Assembly (NCBI RefSeq): GCF_003945345.1
Contig: NZ_AP019308.1
Coordinates: forward strand, 1,612,001 to 1,676,000
Reading direction: 5' to 3'
Origin: Paenibacillus baekrokdamisoli
GTDB lineage: Bacteria > Bacillota > Bacilli > Paenibacillales > Paenibacillaceae
Length of the DNA: 64,000 bases
The notes beneath the pieces are model-generated. The model did no database searches, was not told the DNA's origin, and was given only the letters and a program-made list of their open reading frames with translations. The translations under genes were made by a program, and so were the position numbers. Below, piece after piece: positions 62,876 through 64,000 of this stretch; position 1 is the first letter of the stretch; the number at the start of each line of letters is the position of its first letter.

Positions 62876-63340
62876 ATGAACGAAAAAGTAGAAGAGATAC
62901 ATACAGAAAAACAGAGAGGTAAATTCGGAGGATCGTTTCCAGTCCGTTTAGTCTCAGACTTTAAGAAATCACAGGAATATTACCGTGATGTACTTGGTTG
63001 TGAGATTAGTGATTGGGGACACATCACGCGGGACGATATGACAATAATTTTGCAGCAGGCGGTCTCACCCGATGATGTACGTCCAAACGCAGTATCAAAA
63101 AAACGTTCAGATTATCCGACTGAATGGGAAGGTCCTGATCATGGATGGGATTCTTTTGTGCATGTCGAGTGGGATGACCTGGATCTCATAGTCGAGGAAG
63201 TACGTAGTAAAGGTGGAATCATTGCAGTCGAACCATTTGTTCTTTCCCACGGTGAATGGGACTTCAGAAACGCACACCTTTCCGATCCTGACGGGTATAC
63301 CATCGTGCTAGGCGGAATGCGTGAGCGTACTAGCGCATGA
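62876..63340 (+). CDS. VOC-family glyoxalase-like protein
   Basis: A 154-residue VOC protein. GGSFPVRLVSDFKKSQEYYRDVLGCEISDWGH opens the fold, HVEWDDLDLIVEEVRSKGG is the second module, and RNAHLSDPDGYTIVLGG the last strand, with a conserved DPDG turn. GAGAGGAG precedes the ATG. It is the last of the four small genes. A hairpin-like GGAAGCGGTCAACAGCGACCAGCTTCC lies just after the stop. Confidence 0.82.
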   Translation: MNEKVEEIHTEKQRGKFGGSFPVRLVSDFKKSQEYYRDVLGCEISDWGHITRDDMTIILQQAVSPDDVRPNAVSKKRSDYPTEWEGPDHGWDSFVHVEWDDLDLIVEEVRSKGGIIAVEPFVLSHGEWDFRNAHLSDPDGYTIVLGGMRERTSA

Positions 63341-63465
63341 AAGTGGATAACGACAGGAAGCGGTCAACAGCGACCAGCTTCCTTTTCAATTAGTCTTGAA
63401 TTAACAACTATTTCCTGTAAGATTGTGTTATCAATCTAAAGGGATGATTCATTGCAAGTTAGGGA

Positions 63466-63580
63466 AACGAAAGGGCTGCCACGTGGTAGTCCTTTCGTTG
63501 CGTTAACGGGGAACGAGAGCTCAATAAAACAATCATCAGGAGAGGATGCCGGCACAAATCGGCAGCCTTCGTTGCGTTTC
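63466..63580 (+). repeat. Copy E of the recurrent element, tandem modules
   Basis: AACGAAAGGGCTGCC (63466-63480) pairs fully, counting G-T pairs, with GGTAGTCCTTTCGTT (63485-63499). It is followed by GCGTTAACGGGGAACGAGAG and CTCAAT (63501-63525), and then by a second GCCGG...CGGCAGCC hairpin (63544-63567) and GTTGCGTTTCAGG. This shows hairpin, TAACGG motif and hairpin in series. Confidence 0.6.
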
Positions 63581-63693
63581 AGGTAGGAGGTGTGATGTTA
63601 TTGATAACGGATCACCTGCTGTTCTGGACTGTTGATTGTAAGACCCTTTGATGACTTGCAGCTGAACGAGCGCAAATAATGGTTAAAAATTTA

Positions 63694-63708
63694 ATGGAAA
63701 CGGTTTCT
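63694..63708 (+). promoter_or_regulatory. Catabolite-response element (cre) candidate
   Basis: ATGGAAACGGTTTCT matches every defined position of the CcpA consensus WTGnAAnCGnWnnCW. A TATAAT at 63740-63745 lies 31 bases downstream, so CcpA could control the gene that begins at 63914. Confidence 0.55.
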
Positions 63709-63913
63709 TTTCTCAGATGTAAACTGTTTATAGGAACTATATAATTCTCGTAGGCAGCAGAAACTATGCTGACACTTTAGCATTCACTGAGAGGGACTCC
63801 TTCTCACTAGGGATTGCTTCCCATCGCGCGGAAATATTTCGTCGTTGGGATAGCGTTGGGTTCTGTGAAGGGATAGTTAGCCACACTAATTAATTGTAGA
63901 TGAGGTGTTCATA

Positions 63914-64000
63914 GTGCCACATTCAGTTACAATAACGAATTTATTTAATTGGAATCTCCCGCGCTTCGTACCCATTAAGTTAGAAGTATTGACTGATGAG
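63914..64000 (+). CDS. Start of an unidentified gene, cut by the window end
   Basis: A GTG at 63914, preceded by GATGAGGTG, opens 29 codons to the last base (product begins MPHSVTITNLFNWNLPRFVP). No family can be recognised from this stretch. A cre-like site and a TATAAT box upstream support a real promoter. Confidence 0.4.
   Translation, partial: MPHSVTITNLFNWNLPRFVPIKLEVLTDE

Noticed and set aside
61042..63600. True integron cassette array with standard attC sites
   Set aside because: The repeats do not show matching RYYYAAC and GTTRRRY cores at both ends and no integrase gene is in the window; kept only as a cassette-like arrangement.
63595..63651. 18-residue frame after AGGAGG
   Set aside because: Spacing to the ATG is only four bases, there is no supporting motif, and it may be chance within the repeat region.
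1..64000. tRNA, rRNA, CRISPR arrays, prophage and insertion-sequence transposase genes
   Set aside because: I looked for cloverleaf-like blocks, regular spaced repeats, integrases and transposase motifs and saw none.

Overview
The window looks like a chromosomal segment of a Paenibacillus-type, endospore-forming Firmicute. The signs are a GerA-type spore germinant receptor operon, an S-layer-homology (SLH) anchored polysaccharide lyase, a Bce-type antibiotic-peptide module, an LplABC-type sugar transporter, membrane-anchored AraC regulators, Fur boxes, and strong AGGAGG ribosome sites with frequent GTG/TTG starts. I saw no rRNA, tRNA, CRISPR array, transposase or phage gene. The species call is inference from family content.

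Layout. 1-3236: end of a family 4 glycosyltransferase gene and a nucleotidyltransferase fused to a degenerate phosphomannomutase domain. 3351-5300: Fur-controlled iron permease (FTR1/EfeU) with a small lipoprotein. 5505-12772: MHYT-PAS-GGDEF-EAL protein, small unknown genes, a truncated YjdF-like gene, a CBS-pair protein, asparagine synthase and an acetyltransferase. 13066-14120: a VOC protein and two decayed genes. 14216-15927: a glycosyltransferase/PlsY-like lipid pair.

16.1-35.5 kb is a polysaccharide-utilisation locus. It holds an AraC regulator, a sugar isomerase, a D-2-hydroxyacid dehydrogenase, a GH88 unsaturated glucuronyl hydrolase, a nitrilase-family amidase, the two permeases and the binding lipoprotein of an importer, a giant multidomain heparinase II/III-type lyase with SLH anchors, a membrane AraC sensor and a DUF4091 protein. 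The likely scheme is that a surface lyase cuts a uronic-acid polymer, the transporter imports unsaturated oligosaccharides, GH88 releases the unsaturated uronate, and cytoplasmic enzymes finish the job. The locus carries three direct duplications that record its assembly by insertion and recombination.

35.8-43.9 kb: conserved unknowns, a zinc-ribbon protein, a pentapeptide protein, a SulP transporter with an ArsR repressor and a divergent cysteine-rich protein sharing operator-like sites, and a MidA-like methyltransferase with a TPR-like tail. 43.9-48.05 kb: ger operon in the order A-C-small protein-B. 48.9-53.4 kb: BceRSAB-type module. 53.9-57.9 kb: MutS2-like protein without Smr, then a GT2/phosphotransferase pair. 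58.1-60.7 kb: secreted RCC1-repeat protein. 61.0-63.4 kb: a run of small stand-alone genes (three VOC proteins, one pentapeptide protein) separated by a recurrent hairpin element. The same element follows the acetyltransferase gene at 12.2 kb, which makes the arrangement resemble an array of movable single-gene units.
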